The notes beneath the pieces were generated by a model. The model had not been told where the DNA came from and made no database searches. It was given only the letters and a program-made list of their open reading frames with translations. Positions 40,083 to 54,100 of a stretch of DNA of 64,000 nucleotides are shown in pieces. Position numbers and translations under genes: made by a program. Position 1 is the stretch's first letter. Each line of letters opens with the position of its first letter. This DNA is from Heracleum sosnowskyi (Eukaryota; Streptophyta; Magnoliopsida; Apiales; Apiaceae), in contig JAUIZM010000023.1 in NCBI GenBank assembly GCA_030848705.1, positions 1,302,001-1,366,000 on the forward strand, written 5' to 3'.

Positions 40083-40329
40083 TGAAGGGAGCTATACAAG
40101 GAAAACGGGGATAAATTGAAGTGGGTCGTTTTGTGGGTATTTTCTCATACTTCGACCCTATGGGTTTATAGAATTGCAAAAAACTTCATTTGGAGCTGTC
40201 CGGACCTGAATTGGAGCAGATACTAGGGGACGCCCGATTACGTATACCTCTGAAGGGAGCTATACAAGGAAAACGGGGATAAATTGAAGCGGGTCGTTTT
40301 GTGGATATTTTCTCGTAGTTTGACCCTAT

Positions 40330-43300
40330 GGGTTTATAGAATTGCAAAAAACTTCTTTTGGAGCTGTCCAGACCTGAATTTGAGCAGATATCAGGGGACA
40401 CCCGATTACGTATACCTCTGAAGGGAGCTATACAAGGAAAACGGGGATAAATTGAAGCGGGTCGTTTTGTGGATATTTTCTCGTAGTTTGACCCTATGGG
40501 TTTATAGAATTGCAAAAAACTTCTTTTGGAGCTGTCCGGACCTGAATTTGAGCAGATATCAGGGGACACCCGATTACGTATACCTCTGAACGGAGCTATA
40601 CAAGGAAAACGGGGATAAATTGAAGCGGGTCGTTTTGAGGATATTTTCTCGTAGTTTGACCCTATGGGTTTATAGAATTGCAGTAAACTTCATTTGGAGC
40701 TGTCCGGACCTGAATTGGAGCAGATACCAGGGGACGCCCGATTACGTATACCTCTTAAGGGATCTATACATGGAAAACGGGGATAAATTGAAGTGGGTCG
40801 TTTTATGGATATTTTCTCGTAGTTTGACCCTATGGGTTTATACAATTGCAAAAAACTTCATTTGGAGCAGTCCAGGCCTGGATTGGAGCAGATACCAGGG
40901 AACGCCCGATTACGTATACCTCTGAAGGGATCTATACAAGGAAAACGGGGATAAATTGAAGCGGGTCGTTTTGAGGATATTTTCTCGTAGTTTGACCCTA
41001 TGGGTTTATAGAATTGCAGTAAACTTCATTTGGAGCTGTCCGGACCTGAATTGGAGCAGATATCAGGGGACGCCCGATTACGTATACCTCTTAAGGGATC
41101 TATACAAGGAAAACGGGGATAAATTGAAGCGGGTCGTTTTGAGGATATTTTATCGTAGTTTGACCCTATGGGTTTATAGAATTGCAGTAAACTTCATTTG
41201 GAGCTCTCCGGACCTGAATTGGAGCAGATACCAGGGGACGCCCGATTACGTATACCTCTTAAGGGATCTATACATGGAAAATGGGGATAAATTGAAGCGG
41301 GTCGTTTTGTGGATATTTTCTCGTAGTTTGACCCTATGGGTCTATAGAATTGCAAAAAACTTCATTTGGAGCAGTCCGGGCCTAAATTGGAGCAGATACC
41401 AGGGGACGCCCGATTACGTATACCTCTGAAGGGAGCTATACAAGGAAAACGGGGATAAATTGAAGCGGGTCGTTTTGTGGATATTTTCTCGTAGTTTGAC
41501 CCTATGGGTTTATAGAATTGCAAAAAACTTCTTTTGGAGCTGTCCAGACCTAAATTTGAGCAGATATCAGGGGACACCCGATTACGTATACCTCTGAAGG
41601 GAGCTATACAAGGAAAACGGGGATAAATTGAAGCGGGTCGTTTTGAGGATATTTTCTCGTAGTTTGACCCTATGGGTTTATAGAATTGCAGTAAACTTCA
41701 TTTGGAGCTGTCCGGACCTGAATTGGAGCAGATACCAGGGGACGCCCGATTACGTATACCTCTGAAGGGAGCTATACAAGGAAAACGGGGATAAATTGAA
41801 GCGGGTCGTTTTGTGGGTATTTTCTCGTACTTCGACCCTATGGGTTTATAGAATTGCAAAAAACTTCATTTGGAGCTGTCCGGACCTGAATTGGAGCAGA
41901 TACCAGGGGACGCCCGATTACGTATACCTCTGAAGGGAGCTATACAAGGAAAACGGGGATAAATTGAAGCGGGTCGTTTTGTGGATATTTTCTCGTAGTT
42001 TGACCCTATGGGTTTATAGAATTGCAAAAAACTTCTTTTGGAGCTGTCCGGACCTGAATTTGAGCAGATATCAGGGGACACCCGATTACGTATACCTCTG
42101 AACGGAGCTATACAAGGAAAACGGGGATAAATTGAAGCGGGTCGTTTTGAGGATATTTTCTCGTAGTTTGACCCTATGGGTTTATAGAATTGCAGTAAAC
42201 TTCATTTGGAGCTGTCCGGACCTGAATTGGAGCAGATACCAGAGGACGCCCGATTACGTATACCTTTTAAGGGGGCTATACAAGAAAAACGGGGATAAAT
42301 TGAAGCGGGTCGTTTTGTGGATATTTTCTCGTAGTTTGACCCTTATGGGTTTATAGAATTGCAAAAAACTTCATTTGGAGCAGTCCGGGCTTGAACTGGA
42401 GCAGATACCAGGGAACGCCCGATTACGTATACCTCTAAAGGGATCTATACAAGGAAAACGGGGATAAATTGAAGCGGGTCGTTTTGAGGATAGTTTCTCA
42501 TAGTTTGACCCTATGGGTTTATAGAATTGCAGTAAACTTCATTTGGAGCTGTCCGGACCTGAATTGGAGCAGATACCAGGGGACGCCCGATTACGAATAC
42601 CTCTTAAGGGATCTATACAAGGAAAACGGGGATAAATTGAAGCGGGTCGTTTTGAGGATATTTTCTCGTAGTTTGACCCTATGGGTTTATAGAATTGCAG
42701 TAAACTTCATTTGGAGCTGTCCGGACCTGAATTGGAGCAGATATCAGGGGACGCCCGATTACGTATACCTCTTAAGGGATCTATACAAGGAAAACGGGGA
42801 TAAATTGAAGCGGGTCGTTTTGAGGATATTTTCTCGTAGTTTGACCCTATGGGTTTATAGAATTGCAGTAAACTTCATTTGGAGCTGTCCGGACCTGAAT
42901 TGGAGCAGATACCAGGGGACGCCCGATTACGTATACCTCTGAAGGGAGCTATACAAGGAAAACGGGGATAAATTGAAGCGGGTCGTTTTGTGGGTATTTT
43001 CTCGTAGTTTGACCCTATGGGTTTATAGAATTGCAGTAAACTTCATTTGGAGCTGTCCGGACCTGAATTGGAGCAGATATCAGGGGACGCCCGATTACGT
43101 ATACCTCTTAAGGGATCTATACAAGGAAAACGGGGATAAATTGAAGCGGGTCGTTTTGAGGATATTTTCTCGTAGTTTGACCCTATGGGTTTATAGAATT
43201 GCAGTAAACTTCATTTGGAGCTGTCCGGACCTGAATTGGAGCAGATACCAGGGGACGCCCGATTACGAATACCTCTTAAGGGATCTATACAAGGAAAACG

Positions 43301-46300
43301 GGGATAAATTGAAGCGGGTCGTTTTGAGGATATTTTCTCGTAGTTTGACCCTATGGGTTTATAGAATTGCAGTAAACTTCATTTGGAGCTGTCCGGACCT
43401 GAATTGGAGCAGATACCAGGGGACGCCCGATTACGTATACCTCTTAAGGGATCTATACATGGAAAACGGGGATAAATTGAAGCGGGTCGTTTTGTGGGTA
43501 TTTTCTCGTAGTTTGACCCTATGGGTTTATAGAATTGCAGTAAACTTCATTTGGAGCTGTCCGGACCTGAATTGGAGCAGATACCAGGGAACGCCCGATT
43601 ACGTATACCTCTTAAGGGATCTATACATGGAAAACGGGGATAAATTGAAGCGGGTCGTTTTGAGGATAGTTTCTCATAGTTTGACCCTATGGGTTTATAG
43701 AATTGCAGTAAACTTCATTTGGAGCTGTCCGGACCTGAATTGGAGCAGATACCAGGGGACACCCGATTACGAATACCTCTTAAGGGATCTATACAAGGAA
43801 AACGGGGATAAATTGAAGCGGGTCGTTTTGAGGATATTTTCTCGTAGTTTGACCCTATGGGTTTATAGAATTGCAAAAAACTTCTTTTGGAGCTGTCCAG
43901 ACCTGAATTTGAGCAGATATCAGGGGACACCCGATTACGTATACCTCTGAAGGGAGCTATACAAGGAAAACGGGGATAAATTGAAGCGGGTCGTTTTGTG
44001 GATATTTTCTCGTAGTTTGACCCTATGGGTTTATAGAATTGCAAAAAACTTCTTTTGGAGCTGTCCGGACCTGAATTTGAGCAGATATCAGGGGACACCC
44101 GATTACGTATACCTCTGAACGGAGCTATACAAGGAAAACGGGGATAAATTGAAGCGGGTCGTTTTGAGGATATTTTCTCGTAGTTTGACCCTATGGGTTT
44201 ATAGAATTGCAGTAAACTTCATTTGGAGCTGTCCGGACCTGAATTGGAGCAGATACCAGGGGACGCCCGATTACGTATACCTCTTAAGGGATCTATACAT
44301 GGAAAACGGGGATAAATTGAAGTGGGTCGTTTTATGGATATTTTCTCGTAGTTTGACCCTATGGGTTTATACAATTGCAAAAAACTTCATTTGGAGCAGT
44401 CCAGGCCTGGATTGGAGCAGATACCAGGGAACGCCCGATTACGTATACCTCTGAAGGGATCTATACAAGGAAAACGGGGATAAATTGAAGCGGGTCGTTT
44501 TGAGGATATTTTCTCGTAGTTTGACCCTATGGGTTTATAGAATTGCAGTAAACTTCATTTGGAGCTGTCCGGACCTGAATTGGAGCAGATATCAGGGGAC
44601 GCCCGATTACGTATACCTCTTAAGGGATCTATACAAGGAAAACGGGGATAAATTGAAGCGGGTCGTTTTGAGGATATTTTATCGTAGTTTGACCCTATGG
44701 GTTTATAGAATTGCAGTAAACTTCATTTGGAGCTCTCCGGACCTGAATTGGAGCAGATACCAGGGGACGCCCGATTACGTATACCTCTTAAGGGATCTAT
44801 ACATGGAAAATGGGGATAAATTGAAGCGGGTCGTTTTGTGGATATTTTCTCGTAGTTTGACCCTATGGGTCTATAGAATTGCAAAAAACTTCATTTGGAG
44901 CAGTCCGGGCCTAAATTGGAGCAGATACCAGGGGACGCCCGATTACGTATACCTCTGAAGGGAGCTATACAAGGAAAACGGGGATAAATTGAAGCGGGTC
45001 GTTTTGTGGATATTTTCTCGTAGTTTGACCCTATGGGTTTATAGAATTGCAAAAAACTTCTTTTGGAGCTGTCCAGACCTAAATTTGAGCAGATATCAGG
45101 GGACACCCGATTACGTATACCTCTGAAGGGAGCTATACAAGGAAAACGGGGATAAATTGAAGCGGGTCGTTTTGAGGATATTTTCTCGTAGTTTGACCCT
45201 ATGGGTTTATAGAATTGCAGTAAACTTCATTTGGAGCTGTCCGGACCTGAATTGGAGCAGATACCAGGGGACGCCCGATTACGTATACCTCTGAAGGGAG
45301 CTATACAAGGAAAACGGGGATAAATTGAAGCGGGTCGTTTTGTGGGTATTTTCTCGTACTTCGACCCTATGGGTTTATAGAATTGCAAAAAACTTCATTT
45401 GGAGCTGTCCGGACCTGAATTGGAGCAGATACCAGGGGACGCCCGATTACGTATACCTCTGAAGGGAGCTATACAAGGAAAACGGGGATAAATTGAAGCG
45501 GGTCGTTTTGTGGATATTTTCTCGTAGTTTGACCCTATGGGTTTATAGAATTGCAAAAAACTTCTTTTGGAGCTGTCCGGACCTGAATTTGAGCAGATAT
45601 CAGGGGACACCCGATTACGTATACCTCTGAACGGAGCTATACAAGGAAAACGGGGATAAATTGAAGCGGGTCGTTTTGAGGATATTTTCTCGTAGTTTGA
45701 CCCTATGGGTTTATAGAATTGCAGTAAACTTCATTTGGAGCTGTCCGGACCTGAATTGGAGCAGATACCAGAGGACGCCCGATTACGTATACCTTTTAAG
45801 GGGGCTATACAAGAAAAACGGGGATAAATTGAAGCGGGTCGTTTTGTGGATATTTTCTCGTAGTTTGACCCTTATGGGTTTATAGAATTGCAAAAAACTT
45901 CATTTGGAGCAGTCCGGGCTTGAACTGGAGCAGATACCAGGGAACGCCCGATTACGTATACCTCTAAAGGGATCTATACAAGGAAAACGGGGATAAATTG
46001 AAGCGGGTCGTTTTGAGGATAGTTTCTCATAGTTTGACCCTATGGGTTTATAGAATTGCAGTAAACTTCATTTGGAGCTGTCCGGACCTGAATTGGAGCA
46101 GATACCAGGGGACGCCCGATTACGAATACCTCTTAAGGGATCTATACAAGGAAAACGGGGATAAATTGAAGCGGGTCGTTTTGAGGATATTTTCTCGTAG
46201 TTTGACCCTATGGGTTTATAGAATTGCAGTAAACTTCATTTGGAGCTGTCCGGACCTGAATTGGAGCAGATATCAGGGGACGCCCGATTACGTATACCTC

Positions 46301-47390
46301 TTAAGGGATCTATACAAGGAAAACGGGGATAAATTGAAGCGGGTCGTTTTGAGGATATTTTCTCGTAGTTTGACCCTATGGGTTTATAGAATTGCAGTAA
46401 ACTTCATTTGGAGCTGTCCGGACCTGAATTGGAGCAGATACCAGGGGACGCCCGATTACGTATACCTCTGAAGGGAGCTATACAAGGAAAACGGGGATAA
46501 ATTGAAGCGGGTCGTTTTGTGGGTATTTTCTCGTAGTTTGACCCTATGGGTTTATAGAATTGCAGTAAACTTCATTTGGAGCTGTCCGGACCTGAATTGG
46601 AGCAGATATCAGGGGACGCCCGATTACGTATACCTCTTAAGGGATCTATACAAGGAAAACGGGGATAAATTGAAGCGGGTCGTTTTGAGGATATTTTCTC
46701 GTAGTTTGACCCTATGGGTTTATAGAATTGCAGTAAACTTCATTTGGAGCTGTCCGGACCTGAATTGGAGCAGATACCAGGGGACGCCCGATTACGAATA
46801 CCTCTTAAGGGATCTATACAAGGAAAACGGGGATAAATTGAAGCGGGTCGTTTTGAGGATATTTTCTCGTAGTTTGACCCTATGGGTTTATAGAATTGCA
46901 GTAAACTTCATTTGGAGCTGTCCGGACCTGAATTGGAGCAGATACCAGGGGACGCCCGATTACGTATACCTCTTAAGGGATCTATACATGGAAAACGGGG
47001 ATAAATTGAAGCGGGTCGTTTTGTGGGTATTTTCTCGTAGTTTGACCCTATGGGTTTATAGAATTGCAGTAAACTTCATTTGGAGCTGTCCGGACCTGAA
47101 TTGGAGCAGATACCAGGGAACGCCCGATTACGTATACCTCTTAAGGGATCTATACATGGAAAACGGGGATAAATTGAAGCGGGTCGTTTTGAGGATAGTT
47201 TCTCATAGTTTGACCCTATGGGTTTATAGAATTGCAGTAAACTTCATTTGGAGCTGTCCGGACCTGAATTGGAGCAGATACCAGGGGACACCCGATTACG
47301 AATACCTCTTAAGGGATCTATACAAGGAAAACGGGGATAAATTGAAGCGGGTCGTTTTGAGGATATTTTCTCGTAGTTTGACCCTATGGG
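40330..47390 (+). repeat. Tandem duplication, period 3529 bp (21 monomers plus one base)
   Basis: Markers recur 3529 bp apart: cccttatggg at 42340 and 45869; the ttaagtggg-type aagtgggtcgttttatgg monomer at about 40791 and 44320; ggcctggattgg at about 40873 and 44402; gaggatagtttctcatag at about 42486 and 46015; and aaaatggggat at about 41279 and 44808. The left limit lies near 40330 and the copies part at about 43870 and 47399, where cttcttttgg faces cttcatttgg. The two 3.5-kb copies look almost identical by eye. Confidence 0.88.
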
Positions 47391-47679
47391 TTTATAGAAT
47401 TGCAGTAAACTTCATTTGGAGCTGTCCGGACCTGAATTGGAGCAGATACCAGGGGACGCCCGATTACGTATACCTCTTAAGGGATCTATACATGGAAAAC
47501 GGGGATAAATTGAAGCGGGTCGTTTTATGGATATTTTCTCGTAGTTTGACCCTATGGGTTTATAAAATTGCAAAAAACTTCATTTGGAGCAGTCCAGGCC
47601 TGAATTGGAGCAGATACCAGGGAACGCCCGATTACGTATACCTCTGAAGGGATCTATACAAGGAAAACGGGGATAAATT

Positions 47680-48190
47680 GAAACGGGTCGTTTTGTGGAT
47701 ATTTTCTCGTAGTTTGACCCTATGGGTTTATAGAATTTGAAAAAACTTCATTTGGAGCTGTCCGGACCTGAATTTGAGCAGATATCAGGGGACTCCCGAT
47801 TACGTATACCTCTGAAGGGAGCTATACAAGGAAAACGGGGATAAATTGAAGTGGGTCGTTTTGTGGATATTTTCTCGTAGTTTGACCCTATGGGTTTATA
47901 AAATTGCAAAAAACTTCATTTGGAGCAGTCCAGGCCTGAATTGGAGCAGATACCAGGGAACGCCCGATTACGTATACCTCTTAAGGGATCTATACATGGA
48001 AAACGGGGATAAATTGAAACGGGTCGTTTTGTGGATATTTTCTCGTAGTTTGACCCTATGGGTTTATAGAATTTGAAAAAACTTCATTTGGAGCTGTCCG
48101 GACCTGAATTTGAGCAGATATCAGGGGACTCCCGATTACGTATACCTCTGAAGGGAGCTATACAAGGAAAACGGGGATAAATTGAAGTGG
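47680..48190 (+). repeat. 336-bp dimer duplication
   Basis: The rare core tagaatttgaaaaaacttc (normally tagaattgcaaaaaacttc) occurs near 47731 and again near 48067, exactly two monomers apart. It is followed in both by ctgtccggacctgaatttg, gggactcccg and the aagtgggtc variant. This is the smallest clear higher-order unit seen and matches the general alternation of two monomer types along much of the array. Confidence 0.8.
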
Positions 48191-51159
48191 GTCGTTTTGT
48201 GGATATTTTCTCGTAGTTTGACCCTATGGGTTTATAGAATTGCAAAAAACTTCTTTTGGAGCTGTCCGGACCTGAATTTGAGCAGATATCAGGGGACACC
48301 CGATTACGTATACCTCTGAAGGGAGCTATACAAGGAAAACGGGGATAAATTGAAGCGGGTCGTTTTGAGGATATTTTCTCATAGTTTGACCCTATGGGTT
48401 TATAGAATTGCAGTAAACTTCATTTGGAGCTGTCCGGACCTGAATTGGAGCAAATACCAGGGGACGCCCGATTACGTATACCTCTTAAGGGATCTATACA
48501 AGGAAAACGGGGATAAATTGAAGCGGGTCGTTTTGTGGATATTTTCTCGTAGTTTGACCCTATGGGTTTATAGAATTGCAAAAAACTTCTTTTGGAGCTG
48601 TCCGGACCTGAATTTCAGCAGATATCAGGGGACACCCGATTACGTATACCTCTGAAGGGAGCTATACAAAGAAAACGGGGATAAATTGAAGCGGGTCGTT
48701 TTGAGGATATTTTCTCGTAGTTTGACCCTATGGGTTTATAGAATTGCAGTAAACTTCATTTGGAGCTGTCCGGACCTGAATTGGAGCAGATACCAGGGGA
48801 CGCCCGATTACGTATACCTCTGAAGGGAGCTATACAAGGAAAACGGGGATAAATTGAAGCGGGTCGTTTTGTGGGTATTTTCTCGTACTTCGACCCTATG
48901 GGTTTATAGAATTGCAAAAAACTTCATTTGGAGCAGTCCGGGCTTGAACTGGAGCAGATACCAGGGGACGCCCGATTACGTATACCTCTTAAGGGGGCTA
49001 TACAAGAAAAACGGGGATAAATTGAAGCGGGTCGTTTTGTGGATATTTTCTCGTAGTTTGACCCTTATGGGTTTATAGAATTGCAAAAAACTTCATTTGG
49101 AGCAGTCCGGGCTTGAACTGGAGCAGATACCAGGGAACGCCCGATTACGTATACCTCTAAAGGGATCTATACAAGGAAAACGGGGATAAATTGAAGCGGG
49201 TCGTTTTGAGGATAGTTTCTCATAGTTTGACCCTATGGGTTTATAGAATTGCAGTAAACTTCATTTGGAGCTGTCCGGACCTGAATTGGAGCAGATACCT
49301 GGGGACGCCCGATTACGAATACCTCTTAAGGGATCTATACAAGGAAAACGGGGATAAATTGAAGCGGGTCGTTTTGAGGATATTTTCTCGTAGTTTGACC
49401 CTATGGGTTTATAGAATTGCAGTAAACTTCATTTGAAGCTGTCCGGACCTGAATTGGAGCAGATACCAGGGGACGCCCGATTACGTATACCTCTTAAGGG
49501 ATCTATACATGGAAAACGGGGATAAATTGAAGCGGGTCGTTTTATGGATATTTTCTCGTAGTTTGACCCTATGGGTTTATACAATTACAAAAAACTTCAT
49601 TTGGAGCAGTCCAGGCCTGAATTGGAGCAGATACCAGGGAACGCCCGATTACGTATACCTCTGAAGGGATCTATACAAGGAAAACGGGGATAAATTGAAG
49701 CGGGTCGTTTTGAGGATATTTTCTCGTAGTTTGACCCTATGGGTTTATAGAATTGCAGTAAACTTCATTTGGAGCTGTCCGGACCTGAATTGGAGCAGAT
49801 ACCAGGGGACGCCTGATTACGTATACCTCTTAAGGGATCTATACATGGAAAACGGGGATATATTGAAGCGGGTCGTTTTATGGATATTTTCTCGTAGTTT
49901 GACCCTATGGGTTTATAGAATTGCAAAAACTTCTTTTGGAGCTGTCCGGACCTGAATTTGAGCAGATATCAGGGGACTCCCGATTACGTATACCTCTGAA
50001 GGGAGCTATACAAGGAAAACGGGGATAAATTGAAGCGGGTCGTTTTGTGGATATTTTCTCGTAGTTTGACCCTATGGGTGTATAGAATTGCAAAAAACTT
50101 CTTTTGGAGCTGTCCCGACCTGAATTTGAGCAGATATCAGGGGACACCCGATTACGTATACCTCTGAAGGGAGCTATACAAGGAAAACGGGGATAAATTG
50201 AAGCGGGTCGTTTTGAGGATATTTTCTCGTAGTTTGACCCTATGGGTTTATAGAATTGCAGTAAACTTCATTTGGAGCTGTCCGGACCTGAATTGGAGCA
50301 GATACCAGGGGACGCCCGATTACGTATACCTCTTAAGGGATCTATACAAGGAAAACGGGGATAAATTGAAGCGGGTCGTTTTGTGGATATTTTCTCGTAG
50401 TTTGACCCTATGGGTTTATAGAATTGCAAAAAACTTCTTTTGGAGCTGTCCGGACCTGAATTTCAGGAGATATCAGGGGACACCCGATTACGTATACCTC
50501 TGAAGGGAGCTATACAAGGAAAACGGGGATAAATTGAAGCGGGTCGTTTTGAGGATATTTTCTCGTAGTTTGACCCTATGGGTTTATAGAATTGCAGTAA
50601 ACTTCATTTGGAGCTGTCCGGACCTGAATTGGAGCAGATACCAGGGGACGCCCGATTACGTATACCTCTGAAGGGAGCTATACAAGGAAAACGGGGATAA
50701 ATTGAAGCGGGTCGTTTTGTGGGTATTTTCTCGTACTTCGACCCTATGGGTTTATAGAATTGCAAAAAACTTCATTTGGAGCTGTCCGGACCTGAATTGG
50801 AGCAGATACCAGGGGACGCCCGATTACGTATACCTCTGAAGGGAGCTATACAAGGAAAACGGGGATAAATTGAAGCGGGTCGTTTTGTGGATATTTTCTC
50901 GTAGTTTGACCCTATGGGTTTATAGAATTGCAAAAAACTTCTTTTGGAGCTGTCCGGACCTGAATTTGAGCAGATATCAGGGGACTCCCGATTACGTATA
51001 CCTCTGAAGGGAGCTATACAAGGAAAACGGGGATAAATTGAAGCGGGTCGTTTTGTGGATATTTTCTCGTAGTTTGACCCTATGGGTTTATAGAATTGCA
51101 AAAAACTTCTTTTGGAGCTGTCCGGACCTGAATTTGAGCAGATATCAGGGGACACCCGA

Positions 51160-54100
51160 TTACGTATACCTCTGAAGGGAGCTATACAAGGAAAACGAGG
51201 ATAAATTGAAGCGGGTCGTTTTGAGGATATTTTCTCGTAGTTTGACCCTATGGGTTTATTGAATTGCAGTAAACTTCATTTGGAGCTGTCCGGACCTGAA
51301 TTGGAGCAGATACCAGGGGACGCCCGATTACGTATACCTCTTAAGGGATCTATACAAGGAAAACGGGGATAAATTGAAGCGGGTCGTTTTGTGGATATTT
51401 TCTCGTAGTTTGACCCTATGGGTTTATAGAATTGCAAAAAACTTCTTTTGGAGCTATCCGGACCTGAATTTGAGCAGATATCAGGGGACACCCGATTACG
51501 TATACCTCTGAAGGGAGCTATACAAGGAAAACGGGGATAAATTGAAGCGGGTCGTTTTGAGGATATTTTCTCGTAGTTTGACCCTATGGGTTTATAGAAT
51601 TGCAGTAAACTTCATTTGGAGCTGTCCGGACCTGAATTGGAGCAGATACCAGGGGACGCCCGATTACGTATACCTCTGAAGGGAGCTATACAAGGAAAAC
51701 GGGGATAAATTGAAGCGGGTCGTTTTGTGGGTATTTTCTCGTACTTCGACCCTATGGGTTTATAGAATTGCAAAAAACTTCATTTGGAGCTGTCCGGACC
51801 TGAATTGGAGCAGATACCAGGGGACGCCCGATTACGTATACCTCTGAAGGGAGCTATACAAGGAAAACGGGGATAAATTGAAGCGGGTCATTTTGTGGAT
51901 ATTTTCTCGTAGTTTGACCCTATGGGTTTATAGAATTGCAAAAAACTTCTTTTGGAGCTGTCCGGACCTGAATTTGAGCAGATATCAGGGGACTCCCGAT
52001 TACGTATACCTCTGAAGGGAGCTATACAAGGAAAACGAGGATAAATTGAAGCGGGTCGTTTTGTGGATATTTTCTCGTAGTTTGACCCTATGGGTTTATA
52101 GAATTGCAAAAAACTTCTTTTGGAGCTGTCCGGACCTGAATTTGAGCAGATATCAGGGGACACCCGATTACGTATACCTCTGAAGGGTGCTATACAAGGA
52201 AAACGGGGATAAATTGAAGCGGGTCGTTTCGAGGATATTTTCTCGTAGTTTGACCCTATGGGTTTATAGAATTGCAGTAAACTTCATTTGGAGCTGTCCG
52301 GACCTGAATTGGAGCAGATACCAGGGGACGCCCGATTACGTATACCTCTTAAGGGATCTATACAAGGAAAACGGGGATAAATTGAAGCGGGTCGTTTTGT
52401 GGATATTTTCTCGTAGTTTGACCCTATGGGTTTATAGAATTGCAAAAAACTTCTTTTGGAGCTGTCCGGACCTGAATTTGAGCAGATATCAGGGGACACC
52501 CGATTACGTATACCTCTGAAGGGAGCTATACAAGGAAAACGGGGATAAATTGAAGCGGGTCGTTTTGAGGATATTTTCTCGTAGTTTGACCCTATGGGTA
52601 TATAGAATTGCAGTAAACTTCATTTGGAGCTGTCCGGACCTGAATTGGAGCAGATACCAGGGGACGCCCGATTACGTATACCTCTTAAGGGATCTATACA
52701 AGGAAAACGGGGATAAATTGAAGGGGGTCGTTTTGAGGATATTTTCTCGTAGTTTGACCCTATGGGTTTATAGAATTGCAGTAAACTTCATTTGGAGCTG
52801 TCCGGACCTGAATTGGAGCAGATACCAGGGGACGCCTGATTACGTATACCTCTTAAGGGATCTATACATGGAAAACGGGGATAAATTGAAGCGGGTCGTT
52901 TTATGGATATTTTCTCGTAGTTTGACCCTATGGGTTTATAGAATTGCAAAAAACTTCATTTGGAGCAGTCCGGGCTTGAACTGGAGCAGATACCAGGGAA
53001 CGCCCGATTACGTATACCTCTGAAGGGATGTATACAAGGAAAACGGGGATAAGTTGAAGCGGGTCGTTTTGAGGATATTTTCTCGTAGTTTGACCCTATG
53101 GGTTTATAGAATTGCAGTAAACTTCATTTGGAGCTGTCCGGACCTGAATTGGAGCAGATACCAGGGGACGCCCGATTACGTATACCTCTTAAGGGATCTA
53201 TACATGGAAAACGGGGATAAATTGAAGCGGGTCGTTTTGTGGATATTTTCTCGTAGTTTGACCCTATGGGTTTATAGAATTGAAAAAAACTTCATTTGGA
53301 GCAGTCTGGACCTGAATTGGAGCATATACCAGGGGACGCCCGATTACGTATACCTTTGAAGGGAGCTATACAAGGAAAACGGGGATAAATTGAAGCGGGT
53401 AGTTTTGAGGATATTTTCTCGTAGTTTGACCCTATTGGTTTATAGAATTGCAATAAAGTTCATTTGGAGTTGTCCGGACCTGAATTGGAGCAGATACCAG
53501 GGGACACCCGATTACGTATACCTCTTAAGGGATCTATACAAGGAAAACGGGGATAAATTGAAGCGGGTCGTTTTGTGGGTATTTTCTCGTAGTTTGACCC
53601 TATGGGTTTATAGAATTGCAAAAAACTTCATTTGGAGCAGTCCGTGCCTAAATTGGAGCAGATACCAGGGGACGCCCGATTACGTATACCTCTGAAGGGA
53701 GCTATACAAGGAAAACGGGGATAAATTGAAGCGGGTCGTTTTGTGGATATTTTCTCGTAGTTTGACCCTATGGGTTTATAGAATTGCAAAAAACTTCTTT
53801 TGGAGCTGTCCGGACCTGAATTTGAGCAGATATCAGGGGACTCCCGATTACGTATACCTCTGAAGGGAGCTATACAAGGAAAACGGGGATAAATTGAAGC
53901 GGGTCGTTTTGTGGATATTTTCTCGTAGTTTGACCCTATGGGTTTATAGAATTGCAAAAAACTTCTTTTGGAGCTGTCCGGACCTGAATTTGAGCAGATA
54001 TCAGGGGACACCCGATTACGTATACCTCTGAAGGGAGCTATACAAGGAAAACGAGGATAAATTGAAGCGGGTCGTTTTGAGGATATTTTCTCGTAGTTTG

